Source: Dietzia aerolata
GTDB lineage: Bacteria > Actinomycetota > Actinomycetes > Mycobacteriales > Mycobacteriaceae
NCBI RefSeq assembly: GCF_014144865.1
Contig: NZ_JAALDM010000032.1
Coordinates: 1 to 35,486, forward strand
Reading direction: 5' to 3'
Length of the DNA: 35,486 bases
A program made the position numbers and the translations under genes. Every line of letters starts with the position of its first letter. Position 1 is the first letter of the stretch. Shown one piece after another: positions 1 through 7,879 of the stretch. The notes under the pieces are model-generated. The model saw nothing but the letters and a program-made list of their open reading frames with translations. It was not told the DNA's origin and made no database searches.

Positions 1-1064
1 CCCTCCGCCTTGGAGTCGTGGGAGCCCCGCACGAGCCCCATGAACTCTGACATCTGGTTGCGGTGGAAGTGCGGGGGCCGATAGGTGTCCTCGGCCACCA
101 CCCACCGGTCACCGAAGACCGCGAAGTCCATGTTCGGCTGGCCCGGCCGTGGGCCGGGTGAGGTGAGCACGGTGAACACGGACGGGTCCGGGTGGTCCCA
201 CAGGGCGGTGTTGAGTGGGCAGAAATCGTCGAGGTCGAAGACGTACGCGGCGTGGTTGCCGTGCCAGGCCACGATGTCGAGCGGGGAGTGGTCCAGCTCG
301 ACGGACCACCAGCGGCCGCCGAAGCGCTGCCACAGTTCCACCGGCTCCTCGCGGTCCTCGTACCAGGCCACCGGGTAGCGGAAGTGGCGGGCGTCGGCCA
401 GACCGTTCGCGCCGATCGGTCCCAGCTCCGGCAGGGTGAGCGTGGCGCCGTAGTTCTCCAGCACATATCCGGCCGCGTGGCTGCCGATCAGCTCGACGCG
501 GAACCGCACGCCCCGGTTCACCACGGCGAACTCGCCGGGGGAGACGGTCAGGCGGCCGAACTCGGTGAGCACCAGCAGTGGTCCGGTCTGGGGCACGATG
601 AGCAGTTCGCCGTCCGCGTCCACCATGTAGCGGTCCGTCATGGAGGCGGACGCCGTGTACCAGTGGATCCCCACCCCCGTGCGCTGGGCGACGTCCCCGC
701 AGGTGGCGAACGTGCGGATGCCGTCGAGGAAATCGACTCCGGCGGCGGGCACCGGTGGCGGGTTCCACCGCAGCCGGTTGGGGGAGGTGATCCCGCCGGC
801 CAGCGGCGCGGATTCCCATCCGATCCGCTCGGGGCGCTCGCGGAACGCGGTGTGCGCCACCGACGGCCGGATCCGGTAGCTCCAGCTCCGCCGGTTGACC
901 TCCCGCGGTTCGGTGAACGCGCTGCCGGAGTGCTGCTCGGCGTACAGGCCCAGCGGGGCGTGCTGTGGGGAGTTCTGGCGTTTCGGTAGCGCCCCGGCCT
1001 CCGCCTCGGTCTGGTGGTGGCCGGCGAACCCGTGCTGGTAGTCCAGCTGCGGGACCGCGGTCAC
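1..1064 (-). CDS. hmgA: Homogentisate 1,2-dioxygenase (HmgA family), C-terminus cut by window edge
   Basis: Fe(II) ring-cleavage dioxygenase that opens homogentisate to maleylacetoacetate in tyrosine/phenylalanine breakdown; cytoplasmic. About 354 codons are present and the rest lies beyond position 1. Family landmarks run through the reading frame: GALPKRQNSPQ and LYAEQ near the N-terminus, YRIRPS, DGELLIVPQ, GVRFRVEL, YVLENYGA, LGPIGANGLA, DHSPLDIVAWHGN, DHPDPSVFTVLTSP and HRNQMSEFMG. In the last motif the His and the Glu six residues later match the human iron ligands His335 and Glu341; the third ligand (His371) would be outside the window. The GTG start (1062-1064) overlaps the stop of the upstream gene as GTGA, so translation is probably coupled. 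The N-terminus (GFAGHHQTEA where GFGNEHASEA is usual) diverges, so it could be a paralog acting on a related hydroquinone. Family assignment is firm; exact substrate is not. Confidence 0.9.
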   Translation of the reverse strand, partial: MTAVPQLDYQHGFAGHHQTEAEAGALPKRQNSPQHAPLGLYAEQHSGSAFTEPREVNRRSWSYRIRPSVAHTAFRERPERIGWESAPLAGGITSPNRLRWNPPPVPAAGVDFLDGIRTFATCGDVAQRTGVGIHWYTASASMTDRYMVDADGELLIVPQTGPLLVLTEFGRLTVSPGEFAVVNRGVRFRVELIGSHAAGYVLENYGATLTLPELGPIGANGLADARHFRYPVAWYEDREEPVELWQRFGGRWWSVELDHSPLDIVAWHGNHAAYVFDLDDFCPLNTALWDHPDPSVFTVLTSPGPRPGQPNMDFAVFGDRWVVAEDTYRPPHFHRNQMSEFMGLVRGSHDSKAE

Positions 1065-2131
1065 GAGAGGGCCACCATCTCGTGGAGGGTCTGGCCGGTG
1101 TGCTTCTCCTCCTGACCGTCGAGGGTCAGGGTGAGCTCGAAATCCGAGCGGAACCGGAAGTACCCGGGGTGGCCCACGAGCTTCTTGACCAGCTTGTTCA
1201 GCGGCGGGCGGCCCGCCACCGGGATGTCGGAGAGCAGGTCGTGGGCGTGGACGATCTCCTTCGGGGTGAGGGTGAGGTCGATCTTGCCGGGCACCTGCAG
1301 TCGCAGGAAGGACGGGTAGGACCGGTCGGCGATCGGGTTGAACACCGTGGGGCCCTCGGTGATCTCCACCTCGCCCTCGGACAGCAGGACCTCGCGGCCG
1401 CGGGCCACCATGATCGGCTGAGACCAGTGCGAGCCGTAGCGTTCGGTGGTCTCGACCATCGCGTAGATCAGCGAGAGTTCGTCGGTGTAGAGGCGCCCCC
1501 AGTACCACTTGGAGATGATGCGCTTCATGTCGCCGACGCCCCAGTTGTGGTCGTGGTAGCCGCGCCCCGACACCTGGTCGGTGGTGCCGTCGACGGTGAC
1601 GGTGCCCTCGACCCGGGCGCGCGGCGCCCCGACGCACCAGGCGAAGTACTCGCGCTGGGTGTACTTGGTCTGGCCCCTGCCGGGCATCCACGGCGGCACC
1701 TCGGCGTGGAAGGTCAGGTCCACGCCGATCCCGTCCTGCTGGGCCTTGACCCGGTAGACGGGCAGCCCGTCGACCACGTCGACCAGCACCGCGCTGTGGT
1801 GGGCGATCTGCACGTCGACCTTCTCGGTGGAGACGGTCATCTCGGCATCGGTGTGGTGGCGGTTGGACTCCCGGCGCTTCCCGTCAGGGGTGTAGAGGTG
1901 GATCTCCACGCCCGGCTTGCGGCGGACCAGTTCGCGGCTCTGCAGCATCACCACGACGATCCGGCCGTCGTCGAGGTGGGCGTCGAAGTACCAGTGCTCG
2001 AAGGCCTGCTTGTCCTTGTCGAGGTGGGCGGCGTTGTCGGCGAGGGTGACCTCGGTGATCTCGCCGTCGCGGCGGCCGGGGCCGTTCCACGCTTCGACGA
2101 TGTTCAGGGACGGTCCTTGCAGCAGGGTCAT
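1061..2131 (-). CDS. CrtC/AttH-type lipocalin-like protein (carotenoid 1,2-hydratase superfamily)
   Basis: 356 residues, ATG start preceded by a purine-rich GAGAAAGAG. The best landmark is YHDHNWG at residues 192-198, preceded by SGRG, a signature of the hydroxyneurosporene synthase/AttH lipocalin-like family; an EHWYFDAHLDDG-type N-terminal motif sits at about 45-56. No signal peptide or membrane segment is evident. Known family members include CrtC, which adds water across a terminal isoprene double bond, but most actinobacterial members have no assigned reaction. It lies 86 nt downstream of the DUF2236 oxygenase gene and overlaps the hmgA start by 4 nt, so it belongs to this five-gene run. 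A hydratase or isomerase-like step on an oxygenated intermediate is my inference. The specific reaction cannot be read from the sequence. Confidence 0.72.
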   Translation of the reverse strand: MTLLQGPSLNIVEAWNGPGRRDGEITEVTLADNAAHLDKDKQAFEHWYFDAHLDDGRIVVVMLQSRELVRRKPGVEIHLYTPDGKRRESNRHHTDAEMTVSTEKVDVQIAHHSAVLVDVVDGLPVYRVKAQQDGIGVDLTFHAEVPPWMPGRGQTKYTQREYFAWCVGAPRARVEGTVTVDGTTDQVSGRGYHDHNWGVGDMKRIISKWYWGRLYTDELSLIYAMVETTERYGSHWSQPIMVARGREVLLSEGEVEITEGPTVFNPIADRSYPSFLRLQVPGKIDLTLTPKEIVHAHDLLSDIPVAGRPPLNKLVKKLVGHPGYFRFRSDFELTLTLDGQEEKHTGQTLHEMVALS

Positions 2132-2217
2132 CGGTATCTCTTTCTCGGGGCTGGCTGGGGTTCGGGTGGTCTGTTCGGTCGACGATCCAGCGGGTCTGCG
2201 GCGCTGGGCTCAGTGGG

Positions 2218-3540
2218 TCATCGCCGCAGGGCGCCGGAGGCGTCGAAGGCGGCCTCGCGCCCGGCCATCTGGGCCTTGTACCAGTTCTCGCGGTGCCAGC
2301 ACATGACGCGTTCGTGCAGGCGGCCGAGGGGCGGGACCCGGCGGGCCACCTCGACTGCGGAGATGAGCGGGAACCGAACCACGGGGATGAGCGCCCACGG
2401 GAGGGCGGCGGGCATCCGGTAGTTCCGGCGGGTGCCGGGGGCCATGAACAACGCCGAGTAGACACTGTTGATGCGGAAGTTGTAGTGCTCGCGCAGTCGC
2501 TGCAGGCCGGTGTGGCCGTCGCGCGGGGCGAAGGCCTTCGGGTAGGACTCGATGAGTTCCCGGCCGTGCTCACCGGAGTCATGGGAGCGCGACAGGATGG
2601 TCATCAGCAGCATGCGGACGCTGTCGCCGATCGTCTCCGGGTACCACTTCATGCGAACCCCGAGCAGGTGGCCCATGTACTTCTGGAAGTGGATCAGGGC
2701 GCGGATCTCGCGGGGGCTGGTCTGGTAGCCGAGCACCCAGAGCGCGAGTCCCGGGGTGACCGATCCTGCGATGAGCGTGAGGACCATGTAGGTCTGACTG
2801 ATGGGCAGTCCCCACTTCTCGATGTCCCATTCGCCGTGGGAGGCGACGCGGGAGCGGACGGAGACGTGCATGACCCGCACCTTCATCGCGGTGGCGCGGC
2901 CCTGTGAGCCGGGGCGCAGCAGTGCGCCGGGCTCGGAGACGTCGATCCAGAACCGGCAGGTCTCCAGGAAGCGGCGCAGGGCGTTGTCGCCGGCGTAACC
3001 ACCTGCCAGGGACAGCGGGGTCGCGACAGCGGACTCGGTGTAGATCTCCAGGGTCTCGGCGCCGGCGAAGCTGAAGAGCATGGTGCCCCAGCGGCGCCAG
3101 ATCGCTGCGCCCTCCTCGATGAGCGCGGGGTCGACCCAGTCGGGCACCGTCTCGAACTCGGCGAACAACTCCCGCATCGAGTCGGGGACGTGTCCGAGCG
3201 AGTCGATCCCGTCGGTCAGGGCCTGGTCCAGCATCCGCCGGGTCTCCTTGGGTCCCGTCTCACCGTGGTAGACCTCGTCCACGAACCGCTCGGCCACGGG
3301 GTCGCCGGAGAACAGGTCCTCACACACGGCGGCGGCCTGCTCGTCGGTGGGCAGCAGGTCGAAGCCGGTCACCCTGAGCACCGCGGAGCGCAGCTTCTGG
3401 AACGTCGGGTTCTCGCGCCCCTCCCAGTAGGCGAAGCGGGTCGGGCAGCGCACCCCCTCGGGTACGGCCGGGCGGTCGGCACGGATGCCCACCGTCCCGT
3501 CCACGTCGATGGTCACTGAGTCGGGGTTGGTGCGGGTCAT
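2218..3540 (-). CDS. DUF2236 / MpaB-Lcp-like haem oxygenase
   Basis: 440 residues; the ATG at 3538-3540 overlaps the upstream stop as ATGA, so I chose it over far-upstream starts that run through the neighbour. The protein belongs to the oxygenase MpaB / latex-clearing-protein superfamily (DUF2236), b-type haem enzymes of which Lcp cleaves polyisoprene double bonds oxidatively. Visible residues fit: Arg190 and Thr194 (RRFLET) have the spacing of the catalytic Arg/Thr pair of Lcp K30, and His225 in KVRVMHVSVR lies about 31 residues on, like its axial haem histidine (numbering from memory). Hydrophobic helices around residues 150-180 and 250-275 fit the all-helical fold. No clear signal peptide is seen, unlike secreted Lcp, so an intracellular small isoprenoid or lipid substrate is more likely than rubber (inference). 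Confidence 0.8.
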   Translation of the reverse strand: MTRTNPDSVTIDVDGTVGIRADRPAVPEGVRCPTRFAYWEGRENPTFQKLRSAVLRVTGFDLLPTDEQAAAVCEDLFSGDPVAERFVDEVYHGETGPKETRRMLDQALTDGIDSLGHVPDSMRELFAEFETVPDWVDPALIEEGAAIWRRWGTMLFSFAGAETLEIYTESAVATPLSLAGGYAGDNALRRFLETCRFWIDVSEPGALLRPGSQGRATAMKVRVMHVSVRSRVASHGEWDIEKWGLPISQTYMVLTLIAGSVTPGLALWVLGYQTSPREIRALIHFQKYMGHLLGVRMKWYPETIGDSVRMLLMTILSRSHDSGEHGRELIESYPKAFAPRDGHTGLQRLREHYNFRINSVYSALFMAPGTRRNYRMPAALPWALIPVVRFPLISAVEVARRVPPLGRLHERVMCWHRENWYKAQMAGREAAFDASGALRR

Positions 3541-4694
3541 GACTGTCCTCCCTCGTGGCGGGGTGCGTCGGTTGCGGTTGCGGGTGTGGGATCGGCGCCG
3601 AGCCGGCGGTCCATCCAGTCGAGGAGGCGGGCGATCACCTGCTCCAGTCCCTCGGGCTGGTCGACCAGGTAGTGGTTGAGGTGGCGCATCTCCACCAGTT
3701 CGACGTGCGGATCGGCGGACGCCGCCGCCATGAGCCGGGAGTCCTCGGCGAAGGCGGCCTGGTCGCCGAGCAGGCTCATCACCAGGGTCGGGTCGGTGAT
3801 GCGGGGCAGGTCGGTGAGCGCGTCGGCCGCGCTGTGCTCGGTGCTCCAGGTGCTGAGCCAGCTGCGGGCGGTGACGAACCGCGCCAGGCCGCCCGCGGCG
3901 GTGTTGGCGGCCTCGGGATCCCCGTACATCGAGCCCGCTTCGCGGTCGCTCGGGTCGAGGGTGAGGTCGACGAAGCGCGGGTCGGCGGTGGTGCGGTGGA
4001 CCACGAAGCCCCGGTCGGACCCGCCTTCGCGGTCGAGTCGCTCCAGGGCTTCCAGGGCCCGACGGTCGATCCGACGCATCCGTTCGGCCTGGGCCTCGCG
4101 GTAGCGGGCGACGAAGTCCCGGTCCAGCGGTGCGGTGCGGCCGGGGGCGTAGAGGTCGAGTTCGGGGTCGACGGACCACGGGTCATCCTCGTCGGTGACG
4201 GACGGGTCGATCCAGTGGCGTAGTACTCGTGCGCGGCCGGGGTGGGCACCGACGAGCATGACCGCGTCGGCGGCGTCGGGTCCCTCGGCGCGGGACTGGT
4301 GGAAGGTGGCCAGTGAGCCGCCGCCGGAGAAGCCGAGCAGAACCACCTCGTCGAAGCCGAGTTCCTCGCGCATCCACCGGATCCCGGTGCCGAGGTCGGA
4401 GGCGGCGCGTTCCATCTGCAGCGCCGGTTCGTTGTTGGCGTAGCGCGTGTTGAGGCCCATCGCCGGTTGGCCGGCGCGGGCCAGGGCGGCGAGCAGGAAG
4501 TGGCTGAGGAAGTTGGAGGCGGGGTGGCACATCACCACGCCGCGTCGCCGGGACGAGCCCGGTATCTCGACGAGGTTGGCATGCAGTGTCGGGTAGTGGC
4601 GTGAGAGCCCGGAGTGCATCTCGATACGGCCGTCTGTTGCCGGCTCGTAGGGGATGCGTTGGAAGGCGTCGGTGGTCTCGGGTGCGGCGGGCAT
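3537..4694 (-). CDS. Alpha/beta hydrolase
   Basis: 385 residues. The nucleophile elbow GFSGGG puts the catalytic serine at residue 123, after the strand EVVLL. VVMCHPAS at about 53-60 is the oxyanion-loop strand, and RHLNHYL near residue 340 supplies a candidate catalytic histidine. A long insertion between roughly 160 and 270, rich in Asp, Arg and Glu, forms the lid. No signal peptide is visible, so it is cytoplasmic. It starts 1 nt after the multicopper oxidase stop (TGA-C-ATG) and its stop overlaps the oxygenase start, so it is translated as part of the same operon. It could be an esterase or a C-C bond hydrolase acting on a ring- or chain-cleavage product; the sequence does not separate these. 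Confidence 0.82.
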   Translation of the reverse strand: MPAAPETTDAFQRIPYEPATDGRIEMHSGLSRHYPTLHANLVEIPGSSRRRGVVMCHPASNFLSHFLLAALARAGQPAMGLNTRYANNEPALQMERAASDLGTGIRWMREELGFDEVVLLGFSGGGSLATFHQSRAEGPDAADAVMLVGAHPGRARVLRHWIDPSVTDEDDPWSVDPELDLYAPGRTAPLDRDFVARYREAQAERMRRIDRRALEALERLDREGGSDRGFVVHRTTADPRFVDLTLDPSDREAGSMYGDPEAANTAAGGLARFVTARSWLSTWSTEHSAADALTDLPRITDPTLVMSLLGDQAAFAEDSRLMAAASADPHVELVEMRHLNHYLVDQPEGLEQVIARLLDWMDRRLGADPTPATATDAPRHEGGQS

Positions 4695-4695
4695 G

Positions 4696-6618
4696 TCAGG
4701 TCACCGTCCTGTAGGGGAGCATCATGTCGTGGTCCTCGTGGTCGAGGATGTGGCAGTGCCACACGTATCCCTGCAGCGTGTCGCTGCGGTGGTGGGCGGC
4801 GGGCGGGGCGATGGACCCGATGTAGTCGCCACCGAACCGGTCGATGCCGGGGGCCGCCCCGTGGGGGTCCGGGCCACCGTGGTCGCCGTACGCGACGTCC
4901 GCCCCGTGACCGGCCACGTCGCCGGGGAGGGTGACCGCGGCGGGGAACGTGGCGTCGGGGTCGAATCCGAGCTCGTCGGCGGTGGGGAAGTAGATGAGGA
5001 TCCGGGTGACCGAGTTGGGATCGGCGATCACCGTGTCCTTCATCCCGGCCTCCCACGGTTCGGGCTGACGTACCGGGCCCACCACGTACGGGTCCGGGTC
5101 GGGGGTCCACTTGATCCCCGTCGGCGGCTGCGGGTGGTGGGCGGCCATGGCGAGGGTGTTGATGGCCTGCCGTCCGAGGACGCGGAAGTGCACCAGGTGG
5201 ATGTGGATCGGGTGCGGGTCCGGGGTGGCGTTGACGATGTTCCACATCTCGAGCGAGCCCTGGCGGGGCATCTCGATCTGGTCGGTGGTCCACCGCAGGT
5301 TGTTCAGGCTCATCATGGACGGCGGGATCCGCAGGTCGCTGGGCTGGCTGAGCGAGACGTTGCGCACTGCCGAGGGGCGGGCGAGCGGGGCGAGTGCCGC
5401 GGGCTGCAGTGCGCCGCCGCGAAGGGTGGCGGGGATGGGGCCGCCGTGGCCGCGGGCGGTGGTGGCGCGGAACCGCATGAGGTTGGGCAGCCGCCGGGCG
5501 CCGATCTGGGCGGCCTGGGGCGCGGCGGGTTCGGCGTTGAGCAGTTCCACGGTCTCGCCCGGTTCGAGTGTCGAGAAGTCGACGAGGACGTCCGCGCGTT
5601 CGCCGGGCGCGAGGCGGAACCTCTCGACCTTGGCCGGCGCGGGCATGAGGCCGCCCTCCATGCCGATGACCCACATGTCCAGCGGCTTGGACAGGTGCAG
5701 GATCCAGTTGGAGAACGAGGCGGCGTTGACCATGCGTAGTCGGTAGAGACCACGGGCGACCTCGGCGGTGGGCCAGATCTTGCCGTTGACCACGCCGACG
5801 TCGCCCACGGCGCCGCCCTCCCAGTGGCCCTGCGGGACGATCGGGGTGGAACGCATGGACGCCGAGCCGTCGGCGTTCATGATCTTCTCCTGCATGATCA
5901 GCGGGAGTTCGTACTCGCCGGCAGGCAGGCCCAGGGGGTTGTCGGGCAGGCCGGTGTCCCACTGGTCGCGCAGGAGGTAGCCGCCGGCCAGTCCGCCGTA
6001 GACGTTGAGCCGTGTGATCGGCATGGCGTGGTCGTGATACCAGAGGCCCGTGGCGTCCTGGCGGTTGTCGAAGTGGTGGACGTGGCCCTGTCCGGGCAGG
6101 GAGAGCTGCTCGGGGTGGCCGTCGCTGGCGGGCTCGGTGACGGCGCCGTGGAGGTGGAGTGACGTGGGGACCGTGGTCCGGACGGACTCGTCGAGGCCGT
6201 GGAGGCTCGTGTCGATGTCCGCGGCGTGTGGGTGCGCGGTGATCTCGTTGCGGAAGGTCAGGGTGGTCCGGACGCCGCTGTGCGCCTCGATGGTCGGCCC
6301 GAGGTAGCCGGCCGTGCCGTACCCGAGGGTCATCGCGGTGGGCAGGTCGCGGTGGAACCGGTGGGAGCCGGTCCGGGCCGCGAGGTCGATCGCCTCGCCG
6401 GTGAGGACCTGCGGGCGCGGCAGTTCGTCGACGTACGGCTCGAGGTCGGGGGAGTGGAACAGCAGGGGCGAATCGCCCGATGACCCGAACCCCGGTCCGC
6501 CCTCGGCGCGTGTGATCGTCGCGCCGACGATCCCCATCCCCGCGACCCCCGCCGCGGTACCGAGCAGCCGCCGTCGTGTGAGTGCCGGGCCTCGCCGACC
6601 TGCGCCGTCACCGTTCAT
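4696..6618 (-). CDS. Tat-exported multicopper oxidase (laccase / CotA / phenoxazinone-synthase-like)
   Basis: 640 residues, one-electron oxidation of phenols, aminophenols or metals with reduction of O2 to water. All four copper motifs are intact: HLH (His155, His157), HDH (His195, His197), HPIHIH (469-474) and HCHILDHEDHDM, in which Cys622, His627 and Met632 are the type 1 copper ligands. The N-terminus has a twin-arginine signal (TRRRLLG, residues 14-20, then a hydrophobic Ala/Gly stretch), so the enzyme is folded with copper and exported. It is longer than CotA-type laccases, with an extra segment around residues 555-615. A strong Shine-Dalgarno (GGAGG) lies 4 nt before the ATG. It is first in the five-gene minus-strand run, and a possible -10 lies about 35 bp upstream. 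Family call is secure; the physiological substrate is unknown. Confidence 0.93.
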   Translation of the reverse strand: MNGDGAGRRGPALTRRRLLGTAAGVAGMGIVGATITRAEGGPGFGSSGDSPLLFHSPDLEPYVDELPRPQVLTGEAIDLAARTGSHRFHRDLPTAMTLGYGTAGYLGPTIEAHSGVRTTLTFRNEITAHPHAADIDTSLHGLDESVRTTVPTSLHLHGAVTEPASDGHPEQLSLPGQGHVHHFDNRQDATGLWYHDHAMPITRLNVYGGLAGGYLLRDQWDTGLPDNPLGLPAGEYELPLIMQEKIMNADGSASMRSTPIVPQGHWEGGAVGDVGVVNGKIWPTAEVARGLYRLRMVNAASFSNWILHLSKPLDMWVIGMEGGLMPAPAKVERFRLAPGERADVLVDFSTLEPGETVELLNAEPAAPQAAQIGARRLPNLMRFRATTARGHGGPIPATLRGGALQPAALAPLARPSAVRNVSLSQPSDLRIPPSMMSLNNLRWTTDQIEMPRQGSLEMWNIVNATPDPHPIHIHLVHFRVLGRQAINTLAMAAHHPQPPTGIKWTPDPDPYVVGPVRQPEPWEAGMKDTVIADPNSVTRILIYFPTADELGFDPDATFPAAVTLPGDVAGHGADVAYGDHGGPDPHGAAPGIDRFGGDYIGSIAPPAAHHRSDTLQGYVWHCHILDHEDHDMMLPYRTVT

Positions 6619-6652
6619 TACGCCTCCAGATCTCTATGACGCGAGTCACAGT

Positions 6653-6658
6653 ACCCTA
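6653..6658 (-). promoter_or_regulatory. Possible -10 element for the multicopper oxidase operon
   Basis: Read on the minus strand this is TAGGGT, fitting the actinobacterial TANNNT -10 pattern about 35 nt upstream of the oxidase ATG. No convincing -35 is seen. The same few bases contain TACC-CTAC-GGTA (6652-6663) and a plus-strand TATGGT (6662-6667), so divergent promoters may overlap here. Weak evidence. Confidence 0.3.
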
Positions 6659-6772
6659 CGGTATGGTTTGGTGGTGATTCTCGGGGAGGTGGCCGGAGGG
6701 GGCCGGGAAAAGCCACAAGACGAGGACGACGACGACAACACGGCGCGCAGTCGCCGGAAAGTGAGTGCGGAG

Positions 6773-7822
6773 ATGACGGGAACCGGCCAGGGGCGTCCTG
6801 CATGTCCGGTGGAACGATCGGGCGCGGTGGTGCTTCTCGGCTCGGTGCTCATCGCCGTCGCGGCTGCCGTGATTTCGGTGCCGGAGGCGGCCGCACGAGG
6901 GGTCGCCCCACGAGAGGTGGCCACACGAGAGGTCGCCCTCCGGGAGGCTGCTCAACGAGAGGCCGCCCCACGAGCGCTGGGGCAAGGGGCGCCGGACTGC
7001 GACGGCCCGGGCGTGCTGCTCGTGCACGATCTCGCCGAGACCGTCGACTCCTGGGATCCCCTGGCCGCGGACCTCGAGCGGGCCGGATGGTGTCCGGTCC
7101 GGCACGTCTGGGGCAACCCCCGGCCCGGCGACGTCCCGTTGCCTGTCGGTGGTCTCACCGGTGTGGAGTCCGCCGCGATGGATCTGGCCGTGGCCCGGGC
7201 CTGGTTGCCGACCGAACCGGATCGAGCAGAGTCCGGTCCCTCCGTCGACGTTCACACTCGGGCCGGTGACGATGTCGTCGTCGTCGCCAAGGGGATGGGC
7301 GCACTCGTCGTCCAGCGGGCGCTCCAGCTCGCGACCACCGGCACCGCACCCGATTCCGAACCCGCCCCTGATTCCCGCGCCGCCACCCACCCCGGCCCTG
7401 ACTCCCGCGCCGCCGACAGGGTCAGCCACCTGATCACCCTGGGGCCGGTGTGGAACGGCACCAACGTGCTCGGGATCGCGGACATCGAGGACCTCAGTCG
7501 CGAGCTCGGGACGTTCGAGGCGATCCTGGCCTGGGAGAAGACCTGGATGGACCCGCTCTGCGAGGGCTGCCGCGAGGCCGTGCGGGGCTCGGAGCTACTC
7601 GAGACGTTGCACCGCGAGGGAATCCGTAGCCCCGGTGTCGAGTACACGGACATCGCGACCGCCACGGACCTGCTCGTCCACCCGCCGCTCGAACAGTCGC
7701 CCCCGCCAGTCGCGCTGCACGTCGTCCCGCCACCGGACGGTGGGCTTCCCGCCTGGCACGGAGAACTCGGCCGCGACCCCGCCTCGCGCGCTCTGGTCCT
7801 CGACGTGCTCGAGGCGACGTAA
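6773..7822 (+). CDS. Exported lipase-like alpha/beta hydrolase lacking the catalytic serine
   Basis: About 349 residues from the ATG at 6773. A hydrophobic segment (VVLLGSVLIAVAAAVISV, about residues 18-36) followed by Ala-rich sequence looks like a Sec signal or anchor. Then come a repetitive Arg-Glu-Ala linker (residues about 45-65) and a fold resembling secreted class 2 triacylglycerol lipases: VLLVHDLAETVDSWDPLA for the HG-loop region, CEGCREAVRGSELL for the cysteine-containing segment, DIATATDLLV for the acid region and WHGEL for the histidine. The strand that should end in G-H-S-x-G reads VVVVAKGMGAL, so Gly replaces the nucleophile Ser. It is therefore probably not an active esterase, or it uses another residue. 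The start is uncertain: GTG at 6761 or a leaderless GTG at 6674 are alternatives that would lengthen the N-terminus by 4 or 33 residues. Confidence 0.65.
   Translation: MTGTGQGRPACPVERSGAVVLLGSVLIAVAAAVISVPEAAARGVAPREVATREVALREAAQREAAPRALGQGAPDCDGPGVLLVHDLAETVDSWDPLAADLERAGWCPVRHVWGNPRPGDVPLPVGGLTGVESAAMDLAVARAWLPTEPDRAESGPSVDVHTRAGDDVVVVAKGMGALVVQRALQLATTGTAPDSEPAPDSRAATHPGPDSRAADRVSHLITLGPVWNGTNVLGIADIEDLSRELGTFEAILAWEKTWMDPLCEGCREAVRGSELLETLHREGIRSPGVEYTDIATATDLLVHPPLEQSPPPVALHVVPPPDGGLPAWHGELGRDPASRALVLDVLEAT
6895..6975 (+). repeat. Short tandem coding repeats (Arg-Glu-Val/Ala-Ala units)
   Basis: Near-repeats of about 15 bp built on cacgagaggt-gccc / acgagaggccgcc give a peptide of the type PREVATREVALREAAQREAAPR. 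A second, separate duplication at about 7363-7413 (cctga-tcccgcgccgcc twice) gives PDSRAA twice. Both lie within the lipase-like gene, in linker or loop regions. Confidence 0.7.
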
Positions 7823-7879
7823 GGTCAACAGGATGACGACTCGACACGGCCACGAGGGCGGACCAGGTGGTGTGTCCAC

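Noticed and set aside
965-2422. Long plus-strand frame across the CrtC-like and oxygenase genes
   Set aside because: Composition is that of an antisense shadow and it crosses gene boundaries of the minus-strand operon.
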